Both the position numbers and the translations under genes were made by a program. Below the pieces are notes generated by a model, which was not told the origin of the DNA, made no database searches, and was given only the letters and a program-made list of their open reading frames with translations. Positions 13,301 through 23,695 of a stretch of DNA of 64,000 bases are shown piece by piece; positions within the stretch are counted from its first letter, which is position 1; the number at the start of each line of letters is the position of its first letter. The DNA is from Diadema setosum (taxonomy: Eukaryota; Echinodermata; Echinoidea; Diadematoida; Diadematidae): assembly GCF_964275005.1 (NCBI RefSeq), contig NC_092698.1:33614662-33678661 (forward strand). Reading direction: 5' to 3'.

Positions 13301-15807
13301 TTCATCGAATAAACTTTTGATACCCCTTAGAACTGCATGCTCTCTGACATCTCATAGAGTGGTTTCTGAATATCTCGCAAAACGTTAAAAGCTAAATCCT
13401 CACCTCGACCAGAACTGTACACACCCTTTAAACTTGTAATTATACTTTCTCCTGGACCGGAAGAATGTGCGCGTTCTGTAGGCAAAAATGAGTATATGGC
13501 TCTTCAGCAGCGTCCAATTTCACTGCAGGTCTATATATCGTTGCTCTCATAAGCTTTATACAGTGCTGGTGTCGTTTTAGACGGAAGACAAGTTTAATGT
13601 AATGTGATATACAAATACAAAGGCAAAAAGAGATAATTGGTTTCTGTGTAAACAAGATTTCTGCAGTCACCTTTGATTGCTTTGTGTGTGAAGACGCTAT
13701 TCGCAGATGTCTTGAGACTCTGCTCAGCCTCAAGTTTTAAAATTGCAACTTGCAGAGACTTGAATGCGACTAAGGTTTTACTTCATTGTTGTTTCATGCA
13801 GGTGAGAGGTTGGAAGAGGCCGAAGCTGACGTCATTCTCAAAGGCATGGAAGACAAGAAAGGAATGATCGCCATTGAGGGTGAGACATTACGTAATGTTT
13901 GCCAATCTGTGCCCTAAACAGTAATAGGGATTAGAACATTAATGATAACCATAATGATAATAATAATAGCAATCTATATAGTAACAATGACAATGATAAT
14001 CATTATGAAGGACTAATATGATTAGTATTAATCTATTATTCTTATTCTCATTATTGATATCATTATGATCTCATTTTAACAATTACAACATAGAAGGATA
14101 GCCATTATAATTTTAAAATTCAGATAAGAATAAGAATACGAAGCTTTTGAATATTGACTAAATGAACGTTTTCAAAAATACATATAGTATTACGTCATTC
14201 GATAGTCAATAACGAAATACACGGTTGATATACAGGTCATTCATTAGCTGGATACCACAATCAATGTAAATATAATACTCGCCAATTGAAACAAATTTTA
14301 GAATCGACTGAACACAAGATGCGCAGTATAGAGTATATTATTATAGTAGCTGCGCAATATAAATGTCCTTTATTATTAATATTATTATTAAGACTGGCTT
14401 GTATATACTGTGTGTTCATGAAACTGTTAATTTGACGAATGTTGCGAATTCTCATCCATACTTCAGGCACCCGATTCCCTAGTTTTAGATTGTTGAAAAT
14501 GTGCTTTATCATCATTCTTGATTGTCCTCCTCCCTCACTCAGAAAAGAAAAAAAAATGTAGTAAATTTACGCTAACGTGACACAGTCATTACAAACGACA
14601 TACATGATATGTACATGGTGTACATGTAAAAAAAAAGTGAAAGTTGGATAAAAAAAAAGGAGAGAGAAAATGAAGAATAAGAAGAACACAGAAAGAAGAG
14701 AAAAAGGAAAATGGACGAAAATGAGAAAGAAGTTGAATTTACAGGTTGTCATTTTATATATCGTGATTATTTATGGCAATGAGAATAGTGATGTTAGAAA
14801 TTTTACATGTATAACATGTGTTTGTTTCGTTTTAAATGTTAATACTGTGTAACGAATATGTTTGATTTTTTTTTCATTCTATGTATTTATAGAATCTTGT
14901 TCATATTTTATTGTAATCGTGCTTATTTCTGTAAAAATGTCTGCAATCCAGCCTGTGGGCTGCAATAGACATTATTCAATAAAATACCCTTTCAATTTCA
15001 ATTTTACCGTTGTAGCAGTGATGCTAAATTCAAACATTATTGGTTGACAGTATTTTAGTAACATAGTTTTCACTAGGCCTATACTTAATTTGTCTGGAAA
15101 AAAAAGAATGAGGCAAAAAGCCACAAATTGTTTGCAGTAATACCCAAATCATTTTGGGTACACAAAATGGCGTCCATGTCCAAAACATTAAAGCAATCGT
15201 TCATCTAACTCCATGCCATTAATTCAAGTAATATGGCGAATCATGGCCTTATCTACTACGTGGACTGATATAATGCGAAGTCGCCATTCACGAAACTCGG
15301 CGCATGCGTGAAGTCGGTTAATCGCGCATCGCTCCACTGGGTGATTTCAAGTTCGTTGCTAGTGCTAGTGCTAGTGCTATCTCAGCACTAGCACCGGCGA
15401 TAAAACTGAACTTGAAATCACCCATTGGATGCAAATACGGCAACTTGTTTGTTACGTCATAATCGATGAGGAAGAAGACTTTACACATGCGCAGCAGTCG
15501 CCGATGTGACGACACCATGTATCAGTTCGCGCAGGTGCTTTGACGATGTCATACTGTTAGGTCGAAATCGTATCATAAAATTGAATCATGATATACGAAT
15601 CGCATTCATGAATTCCATCGATTTCAGCTAGCTCACCAGGTCTTTGATTCGATTTGATTCAGAACATCCACATTGTTGCAGTTCTTTCTTCTGAATAAAT
15701 CATTTGCATGACCATGCCTGCCGTTGAAGTTGTCATCTTGCACACAATTAAGCTAAGAACGTGATTTTTAAAGATGTTGCCGTTTATTGAAGTACCAAAG
15801 CAAGCAA

Positions 15808-15879
<72 letters not shown>

Positions 15880-17927
15880 CCATAAAGCAAAACGATAATT
15901 TTTTAGTGTAACGAAGATAAAGAGAGCTAAATCTCCTTATGAGTTGCCTGTCAGGAAGTCATATATCATAGAAAAGTGATATGTGCATTTCAACACGTCT
16001 ATCAGTGCTATGGAATGTCGGGAATTTTCAAGTCATATGCATCATCAGGTCGTCACATATCCAGAGAAATATTACTTTTATTATCTTTGATAATTCTCAA
16101 GGTATTATTCATAATACTCTTTAAGCCTAAAGAACCCAGATTATTATTATGCTCAAAGAAAGAGTTGTTAATTCTTCATATTCCTCGGTATTTTTGGTTA
16201 ACAACAAATAAATGAATAAATGAGACTGAGAGCCTTAGACAAATAACATCACAGGATATTTTGAGGTTTCGTAGAACAGCTTGTGAAGTGAACAGTCATA
16301 ATTGTGTCTGTTTGATGAGATTGCAATTTAAAATTGCCACAAAATGTTTTTTGTTCGTTTCTAATGAGGAAAAAGGCCTACTCACTCAAGTACTTGAATA
16401 TATCGTGCTGAAAACAAAATATTTCAAGGCCGTGCAATGAAACAATCATCCCATTTACGCTTAAACCTTGAGGATACCCCTCAGACTTTAAACAAGAAAG
16501 CAAATTCCAATGACTGTTCGTTTCTTCAATCTTGTATCACTTTGATGTGCTACTACTTTTTTTTTTTACTTTATTCATTTATTTTGTATCTTTATACACT
16601 TTCTACTGTAGAGAAGGTAAATCTCATTAGAACGATGACGTCATGCGTTAACCAATGTCAAAAATGTTTCTTTTCTCTGAAAACAGACTTGGTCAAGAAA
16701 TTGATGGTCAATGTCTTGGAGGGCCTGTAGAGGGGCTCTCAATGCTGTGCATGTTGGAGTCTGCAACCATCATCCCATCTTCGTCACTTGAGTGCGAATC
16801 GCATCATTGATTTCAAGGAAAAAACGCCAATCCATGCTCTGCTTTTCTATCTTTCTCTTTTTTTTTTCTTCATCTTCATCGTCTGCATCACGAATGCTGC
16901 TTGGCACGGGAAAGGGTTGGTAACGGAGGGAGATGAAACGCGATTAAAAAAAAATGGGGTGGGGAGAGAGTCTCACGGACATAAACATTGATGTGGATGA
17001 TTGTCGGTTATTCAGTTCAGTTCTCATTTAGGTTTCTCTCATTAGAACGTAAGAGTTGTCTTTTTTTTTTCTCCAATGCTTCAATCGGGTAAAGTTTATG
17101 GCATCATGGGAAAAAAAGCAATCATTGCAAAACTTTGGGGCTCTTTTTATGGGAGATGAAAGAAGAATGAGGTGCATGAAGCGAGAAGTATTTTCATGTG
17201 AGTGTGTTTGTTTTGCTAAAGTCAGGACGAAACTGTACTCGAGCGCAGTCTGGCACAAATCTTTCGAAAACAAGAGAAATGATACTGATGAAATGAAGGC
17301 TATCGACAGGTTACACCTGTTGGCATAGCAACATATAGTACGGCCTATGAAGGCACTTAAAGCGATGTTCTGACAGGTTTATTTGAGGAAATCCGACGGA
17401 TAACCTTTGTGTTTAGTCTGTGTTTCCAGTACACATTCGTCCTGACGAAACAAATTCATGATCAAAGCAGACAAATGCCAGTGAATGAAATTCCATGCTT
17501 CGAATGACATATCGACCATTCATTGAAAAAAAAAAAAAAAAAAACTCAATTCTGCGGAGGAATCCAGGAATTTGCTGCAGCTCATATTGATGACATTGAG
17601 CAACATTTATTGATGAACACTATACGGACCTAGACAGTCACTATCTACCGTCCAAACAGCTGTTCAGAGGTTTTCCAACTATCTGAGATGCATGTACACA
17701 CATTCATCGACTTTTTTCCCCCGCGTTTTGAGGTTGCTACATCATCACCATCATCATCATCTGTCCACGTTGCCATTTTGAGATGCATGTCGGATTGTGC
17801 GCACGAATTTGTGAAGAGAACGGGTGCCCTGCCTAATGCATTATTTTCGTATATTTCTCTTTCTCTCTCCTCTTCGCGAACAGCCCTCGTCAAGAAAATC
17901 ATGTATAACCTCCTGGATGAAATATAA
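7338..17927 (+). CDS. Essential (alkali) myosin light chain, whole gene
   Basis: This protein wraps the lever arm of the myosin heavy chain next to the converter and stiffens it; it is a calmodulin-fold protein of the actomyosin motor. Six coding segments join with matching phases (0,1,1,1,1) to give 153 residues, the usual family length. EF-hand 1 (about residues 17-28) is degenerate and ends in His. EF-hand 3, in exon 4, has a full calcium loop, DKDNSGNVNCAE, with acidic or polar residues at positions 1, 3, 5, 7, 9 and 12 and Gly at 6. The linker AEIRHVICTLGERL closely matches the AEIRHVLVTLGE stretch of vertebrate MYL1/MYL3/MYL6. Two alternative last exons give C-termini DLVKKLMVNVLEGL or ALVKKIMYNLLDEI. 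Orthology to one vertebrate paralogue cannot be decided, so no symbol is given. Introns hold MITEs but no other gene. Confidence 0.92.
7956..7986 (+). CDS. Myosin light chain exon 2
   Basis: 31 nt between TTTATGACAG and GTGAGT. Codes NPKFSESNQG plus one base. Taken in phase 0 after the ATG exon, it joins to exon 3 to give a Glu-Tyr-Lys start of the first EF-hand helix. Support is splice sites and phase; the short N-terminus is not conserved in the family. Confidence 0.72.
7987..11686 (+). other. Myosin light chain intron 2 (no second gene accepted)
   Basis: 3.7 kb. Holds a 17-bp minisatellite (8677-8761) and an open frame of 154 codons at 10157-10621 that I do not recognise. An AATAAA lies within that frame near its end, at about 10594. 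An alternative first exon of the light chain could sit here, as in vertebrate Myl1, but I see none whose splice phase and protein sequence support it. Confidence 0.5.
8677..8761 (+). repeat. 17-bp minisatellite, 5 units
   Basis: Five head-to-tail copies of TACTCCGTATAAACCAA with one to three changes per unit, exactly 85 bp in all. It lies inside intron 2 of the light chain gene. There are no spacers, so it is a plain tandem repeat. Confidence 0.9.
11687..11830 (+). CDS. Myosin light chain exon 3 (EF-hand 1)
   Basis: 144 nt, acceptor CCCTCAG, donor GTAAGC, phase 1 to phase 1. Codes the first EF-hand (EYKDTFLMWDRKGDQKV...) and the helix ending in VIGPDRDE. The loop DRKGDQKVAVPH lacks the acidic residue at position 12, so calcium binding is unlikely, as in most essential light chains. 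Confidence 0.92.
11868..12310. mobile_element. Palindromic MITE, family A, copy 2 (in light chain intron 3)
   Basis: Begins with AATCCACTCCAAAACTTTT and contains ACATTTCTTGACCAGTCC and AGCAAGTTGGTGATGTCATG, the same landmarks as the copy at 2799-3386, followed by the mirrored second half (GGCATGGTATCGTCAACTCG). It nearly fills the 577-bp intron between exons 3 and 4. The right end is worn and was placed by comparison with copy 1. Confidence 0.65.
12408..12569 (+). CDS. Myosin light chain exon 4 (EF-hands 2-3)
   Basis: 162 nt, acceptor TTCTGCAG, donor GTGGGT. Codes YDRVSFEEFFPMMKEV, then the canonical calcium loop DKDNSGNVNCAE and the conserved IRHVICTL helix. This is the best-conserved part of the protein and identifies the family. 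Confidence 0.95.
12811..12845 (+). repeat. (CAAAA)n microsatellite
   Basis: Seven uninterrupted CAAAA units in intron 4 of the light chain gene. Confidence 0.9.
13041..13432. mobile_element. Palindromic MITE, family C, copy 2
   Basis: Bounded by TTAAAGGGACTGTACAG and CTGTACACACCCTTTAA. The middle pairs ATTTGATGAAAATTGGTTTT with AAAACCAATTTTCATCGAAT and TGGCTGAGATATC with GATATCTCAGCCA, making a near-complete fold-back. It lies in intron 4 of the light chain gene and is the cleanest of the three copies. Confidence 0.85.
13802..13879 (+). CDS. Myosin light chain exon 5 (start of EF-hand 4)
   Basis: 78 nt, acceptor TTTCATGCAG, donor GTGAGA, phase 1 to phase 1. Codes ERLEEAEADVILKGMEDKKG then MIAIE. 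This corresponds to the family's EKMTEEEV...INYE region. The degenerate fourth loop cannot bind calcium. Confidence 0.92.
15339..15424. repeat. Short fold-back with GCTAGT core
   Basis: The arms GGGTGATTTCAAGTTC and GAACTTGAAATCACCC are perfect complements over 16 bp. The loop holds GCTAGT repeated three times and a partial complement, AGCACTAGCAC. This may be the core of a larger MITE. Confidence 0.7.
15809..15878. repeat. (TA)n microsatellite
   Basis: About 35 uninterrupted TA units. Open frames across it are poly-Tyr-Ile artefacts. Confidence 0.95.
16687..16730 (+). CDS. Myosin light chain alternative last exon 6a
   Basis: Acceptor TCTGAAAACAG, then 44 nt in phase 1 giving DLVKKLMVNVLEGL and a TAG stop. 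It matches the family's final helix (AFVKHIM-like). A second exon with the same phase and length follows 1.2 kb downstream. No AATAAA follows soon after the stop; an ATTAAA at about 16944 is a weak candidate. Confidence 0.85.
17884..17927 (+). CDS. Myosin light chain alternative last exon 6b
   Basis: Acceptor with a strong pyrimidine tract (TTTCTCTTTCTCTCTCC...GAACAG), then 44 nt in phase 1 giving ALVKKIMYNLLDEI and a TAA stop. Half the residues match exon 6a, and four more are conservative changes. AATAAA signals lie at 18342 and 18781. The stronger acceptor and the poly(A) signals suggest this is a regularly used 3' end. Confidence 0.85.
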
Positions 17928-19320
17928 AATCTCAAGGATGTGCAGCATTTTTTTTTCGTTTTTACGAGATCGACGATGAGGAGTGGGTATAGTTTCAGCA
18001 AATGATTGTCAAGAGTGTTCATCGCACGATGTAAAATTGCAATTATCGCATATCAGTATCAACATCATCTTTGCGGTTTATAGCATTACGCAAGATTACA
18101 GAGTGAAACGGGGTTTCATGATATTCTGCAATTAGAGGAGGAAGAAAGGGCGACAATACATCTTACCATCAGCTCCCATTTTGGTCCATGTTTCATATCT
18201 TATTTACCAGACTCGAACTGACTTACACGGAAGCGGGGTCCAATTACTTGAAGTATGCTAACGGAGATGGGGAATAGGGCCATTGAAAATGAAGTCTTTA
18301 TTCGTGTTTTCAAATTGTGAAGTAACGAAGGGCAACTAAGTAATAAAGACAAATTCGCTCTGAAAACTAGAATGAAGCTTTCATAGAGCAAAACGACAGA
18401 CAAGACCTTTTTTATACATTCTGTATGCTGTTCATTTTAGTTTCATTTATCTTAAAAGTTATTATTGGTGTGTCAGCTGTGTGTGTTATTTATTGCGTAA
18501 GTTAAAAAAAAAAAGAAAAAACAGGAGTGAGTGACAATAACCGAAGAGCTTAATGTCTGTCTTATCTCACTGACATTCGTCTTACTTTTCTAATTAATTT
18601 TCTCCGTTTCTGATATCGTTTACATCTGCTTTAATCACAACTTTAGACAGGTTTAGGAATCAGGGATATGGGTGTGCAATACATTAGCGTAAGTAACCAT
18701 AGAAATAGAAAAAAAAACATACAGTTTTCATCGGTGTCAACAATAACAATTTTTCAGTTGAGCCAAGAAATCTCATTACAAATAAAGTAGTATATATATC
18801 TATTCGCCACTGACTTGCAGTCACCTAAGCGGCCGTGTACGGCATCGATCTTCTGTTTTCCTTCTTCCCAACATCTTCAATTGTGTGTCATCTTTTCATG
18901 TGTATAAAGGTTAGATCTTGTATAAAATTGTTGCCTATTTGTCGAACGGTGATTTTGTTACAGAGATTAAAACTGTGGCAATTTTTCTGAAGTGTACGTT
19001 AATCTTGCTTCCATCGTTTGTTTTGTGCGACAATTTTGTCTTACACGTAGCCCTCTGAAAACAAAATATCGTTATTGAAAACAGATTTATATTGTCACTG
19101 TACATAGTAGCATTGTACTTGATTATGATGTAAACATCATCAAAGCAGCTTAGCTATAGCAAAGCTTGTCTTTCATTTACATTGTTACATTTTTTTTTGC
19201 ACCCCTGCCCGCAAGACAAGACATATAATGTGTGTGTATATAGGCCTATATATCACACAAACGAGTTGATATTAATCCATTGTAAATATGGATTACAAAA
19301 GATTGATATTAACTGGTTTG

Positions 19321-19325
<5 letters not shown>

Positions 19326-19416
<91 letters not shown>

Positions 19417-19510
19417 TATATGTATATATATATATATTATATATATATTATATATATATGCACATATATATACATATATTTATATATACATATATATATA
19501 TATATATATG

Positions 19511-19567
<57 letters not shown>
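19326..19567. repeat. (TA)n microsatellite with ATATATAC variants
   Basis: About 240 bp of nearly pure TA. It directly abuts the left end of a MITE at 19568, which suggests insertion at a TA target. Confidence 0.9.
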
Positions 19568-19570
<3 letters not shown>

Positions 19571-19803
19571 GAGTTTGTTTGCAAAAACCGATAAGTCCAT
19601 ATTTGCCAAATGGAGATATTTGCAATTAAAGGTCAAGGAAAATAAAGAGAATAACAAGAAAATTTTTGCTTCTTTTGACCATAACTTCAAAAATATACCT
19701 TTATATGTAGTGACCAATATATCATTTAAAAGGTATTATTTTGTAGTTTATGACAGATATCGTATTTCAAAATCTTCAAAAATGGGTTTTTGCAAACAAA
19801 CCC

Positions 19804-19806
<3 letters not shown>
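19568..19806. mobile_element. TA-flanked MITE with 23-bp terminal inverted repeats
   Basis: The left end GAAGAGTTTGTTTGCAAAAA and the right end, which is the complement of GAAGGGTTTGTTTGCAAAAA, face each other 239 bp apart. Both are flanked by TATATA. TA flanks fit a Tc1/mariner-type element. There is no transposase frame. Confidence 0.8.
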
Positions 19807-19847
<41 letters not shown>

Positions 19848-19865
19848 GGGTTTGTTTGCAAAAAC

Positions 19866-19909
<44 letters not shown>

Positions 19910-19910
19910 T
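19807..19910. repeat. (TA)n with a solo MITE end (19845-19867)
   Basis: After a TA tract lies GAAGGGTTTGTTTGCAAAAA at 19845 (continuing to 19867), a third copy of the neighbouring MITE's terminal repeat with no partner, again followed by a TA tract. Together with the end at 19784-19806 it makes a perfect hairpin around the TA tract. Confidence 0.8.
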
Positions 19911-19918
19911 TATATATG

Positions 19919-22900
19919 TGTGTGTGTTTGTGTGTGTGTGTGTGTCTGTCTGTGTGTGTGGCACAGAACATATAAAAGCATGTCAAAAACATGTAGATCT
20001 ATGTCCAATGATGATGTGAATACACATGGGACTGATATGGGGAATGAGAACTCATGAATACATCACGTTCAGGCTTTCACACATGTACAAACATCACGTC
20101 TACCTCAAATTACTTCTTGAAGACACGTTTAATAGAGCTCTCGGCTGTTGGGGGACGGTACATCTTGTATAAGGTGTGTATCGGTTCATGAAGAAAGAAA
20201 AGAAAAATCAAGATACTAGAAATTAGTTGACAAAGGTGATTGCTGGAGATTTTGAATTTGCAGCCCATGACTTGATTCATATCTATATACACAAACACAT
20301 TTATACAATGCTAGAAATACAGAAAGAAACAAATCAATTCTGTTTCAGCATAAGATTTTCTATGCAAGTACCGTTACACATAGACACTGATCTGTATACA
20401 ACCCTTTTGCATTCCTCAGAGCGCTATTGAACTTCCTCACAAACAAGGACAGTCAGATATCGCCTATGTTATCTCATTTTTTTTTCCATTGTGGCCTGAG
20501 ATATGAAGAAATATAGTTACCTTTTTTTAATTAAAATTTACGAATGCCTTGGTAATTGATCTTCACCTTCATATGACCAGTTTAGCAGTTACATTTGCAC
20601 ACACTACATACATGTGGAGAAAAAAAAAATCTTGCACAAAGATATAGTTTTTTTCTATATACATGAATACAATGAAAGACAGTGAATCAAGGCAAAAGCT
20701 ATTTTGCAGTTTCTTAAGCAGACTCAAAAATATAATACACATTTTCTTTTCACAGCTGAAGGATAACAGAGTTTTCTTTACCATGAACAAAAATGAAAGA
20801 CAATTGTGTAAGTAAAAACCTGTTCCAAATCATTTCCACATATCCAAATTCCAAATCATTTCCATCAAGTCTTCCTGACAACAACGTGGTTATGACAACA
20901 CAAGACTACTCCAAATCTACAAAAGTTTACAAGAAAACTGGTGACGGGTGTGATTGTATGGATGTGTACATCTGTACATTTGTCACATATACAAATAAAA
21001 TGGAGATTTTCTTTACATGAAATACAGGAAATGCATTTTCTACTTGCAAAAGTGTTTCAGAAACAGCACCAAATATATACAAAACAAGCTCAAATACATT
21101 AAAAAAAAACTAAAGCACTGTACTCAACATGGAGTGAGAAGCTTATACAGAGGTTTCACACTTGCAAAGCAATAATTTGTAATCATGTTTCTGAAACGAG
21201 TTTCATATCATGTTTAGAGTGTGGTAGTGTTCAAAAGTAGCGATTAGCAAGAAGAAGCGAGTCTCCTCACCAACCACTAACTGCAATCAACTTTCCCATA
21301 AAACATCATGGTCTTAAAGTCAAACATGCAACTCTTAAAACAGTTAAAAGTTTGAATATATACGTTTTAATATTCACTACGGTGGAAGCGAATACCACAT
21401 GACGGTACATATTTCCTTCTATGGAGGTCAATTTGTTGCAAAAGCCAAATTAAGCAGAGCTTACGACAGCATGACAGCATAAACATGATTTGAGACATAT
21501 GTCTGGAAGAAATATGGTTTTAAAAAACATGATTCCAGTTTGCTGTTAGACTTATGAAAATATCTTGATTGTGATGATATGTGTCTTTTAACACACATAT
21601 AACAAGGTCTTTTGTAAGTGTGCAAACCCTCATTGAGATAGAATAGACTACTGTAGTATGGGAAGTAATGCCCACATATCATTTTTTTTCTGTTATTCAG
21701 TCACACACACATTCACTCAGATACATACATAAACACATCTTTACAATTACGTGCAAGACAAAAATAGACTCTGCACCTGTTATTGCCATTAAAGATCAAG
21801 CACTCGGATTGTCACATCTCATTGCAGAATAAGACTGTGTTTTGCGGACCCACTACGCAATTATCAAATGAAATGCAATACAGTGCTGCTGTTGGTGCGG
21901 CTGCACAGAAGCACATCTTATTTTACATAGTCACATAATCATAATAATTTGTTACATTTCATCTCTTTCACAACCACTTTCAAGCAAAGTAACATCTTTA
22001 CAACCAATATTCCACACATTGTTATCAGGACCAGCAGGTCCGAAGATCTAAGATTAGCATCGCACGCATCTTGTCGTACAATAATGTAAAGACCAGTAGT
22101 CCGAAAGAGTCTCTAAAAATAAGTTTACAGGTACATATGAATAACAAATCTTGATAAAGTTTTCAACATAGCCTCTATGAATGAAAACAAAACAAAACAA
22201 AAATATGATATTGGTAGATCCTCTCAGTTTTGTGATACTTTTTTTTTTCAGTGTAATAAATCACTCCCAGCAAAATATAATGCCATCTTTTAAAATTTCT
22301 CATTAATATCAAATATACAGATGTACGCTATATACATTACAAGGTGATAACAGAGTGAGCACTGACTTCAAGAATTCTAATATCTTCAAATCTGGTACTG
22401 TCACAACACTTCAAAAGGGATCTGACTAAATAGAATTTGATCAAATATATATTTCATATACAGCATTCATTCTTTGGTATCAGTCAAAGAAATGTGTCTT
22501 CTTTATTTTGAGGTAATACAAGATTCGGACGGATAGATTTTTGATTTTGTGTTTTTTATTTTTGTGAATTCATACTGCCCAGTGATTGCTTCTGTCAATG
22601 ACGATGTAGAGGTATTTGTGGTACATTTTGTTGTCACTTGCATCCAGTGACATTTCTGAGGAAGCATTAATGAAAAATTCAATCTGGCATCATACAACAT
22701 TGCTACGATGTTTCAGTTCATTTATCATGTTCAGCAAAGGAGTATGCGTGTCTTACACCTCCCATTCATTCATGCTCCCTTGTGAAGACAGTAAGTTTTT
22801 ACACCATGAAAGACTTTTCAAGGAAAACATTGTGATAGATATTCCTTTCACCCTATTTAGTGAAGAATCATGATGCAATCACAGAAATCACAGAAAAACA

Positions 22901-23651
22901 ATTTTCTGTGTCAGTTCATAACATGTACCATGATCGTAAAAGCTATGTAGTGCCTGAAACAGTACTAGTATTCATTTTTGTAATGTAGCAGAGATAAATA
23001 AAGGCAGAATGCAACTCTCCAGTTCATCTTGGCTGGAATGTTCCCCCAGACCCACAGCTGTTTACATAATGGCGCACACTGATGAGCTGGTTTCTTCTGT
23101 TCGTCAGACAAAACAAATTGTACAATTGAATATGGTTAAAAACATTAAAACAACAAAAGACACACACAAAGACAAAAGCAAGCTTACACAATAATAATTA
23201 CATGTACTGCAGCACATAACACCTAGAGTTGAGTGCACACGAACAGAATCACAGTTGGAGATATACATATATTATATGACCTATATAGATACCAATGTGT
23301 GATTGGTCGAAATGCTGTCACGTGACCATGTTCACAAGGATGAAAAGCGTTATATTTCATAACATGACGTAAATTACGTACAATAATGGAATATAACAGC
23401 GACTACGTTAAACAAATGGCGTTATATCTGGAGGGGTGACGTAATCAAAAATCAATTGTTATGATGCGAGCAACATACACAGAGACGCTTTGCACACACA
23501 CACACATACTTACGAATGTAATCGTGACCGGTCGACCGACCACACGCACCATACCACTTACGTTTACAGAATGCGCTAGCGGTAATGAGCATCACACTGA
23601 CACACGCTAGAACACTGTAAGCGCAAATTACGAAATTGCAACTGATTTGTT
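19919..23651 (-). other. Probable 3' UTR / intergenic between light chain and kinesin
   Basis: No coding exon recognised. A TG-rich tract lies at 19919-19960. If the final kinesin exon is right (stop ending at 23652), its 3' UTR lies here on the minus strand; the first AATAAA on that strand that I noted is at 22507-22502. The rest is AT-rich with no clear repeat ends. Confidence 0.4.
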
Positions 23652-23695
23652 TTAGTCAAACTGGCATGGCAGCTTTGATGAGCAGCTGCCCTTCG
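23652..23695 (-). CDS. KIF28: Kinesin exon 21, probable last exon
   Basis: Acceptor with an excellent pyrimidine tract (TTCTTTCTCTCTCACAAG), then 44 nt in the required phase giving (T)[13 protein letters not shown] and a TAA stop. It makes the total coding length an exact multiple of three. The residues are not recognisably conserved, so this is the least certain exon. Confidence 0.6.

Larger units (their letters stand above)
13880..16686 (+). other. Myosin light chain intron 5
   Basis: 2.8 kb. Holds AT- and ATT-rich sequence, a short inverted repeat at 15339-15424 and a (TA)n tract at 15809-15878. I see no further coding exon. Intronic sequence upstream of a mutually exclusive exon pair could carry splicing regulators, but none is evident. 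Confidence 0.5.

Noticed and set aside
19182-20057. Open frames of 60-163 codons rich in Tyr-Ile
   Set aside because: They read through TA microsatellites; not genes.
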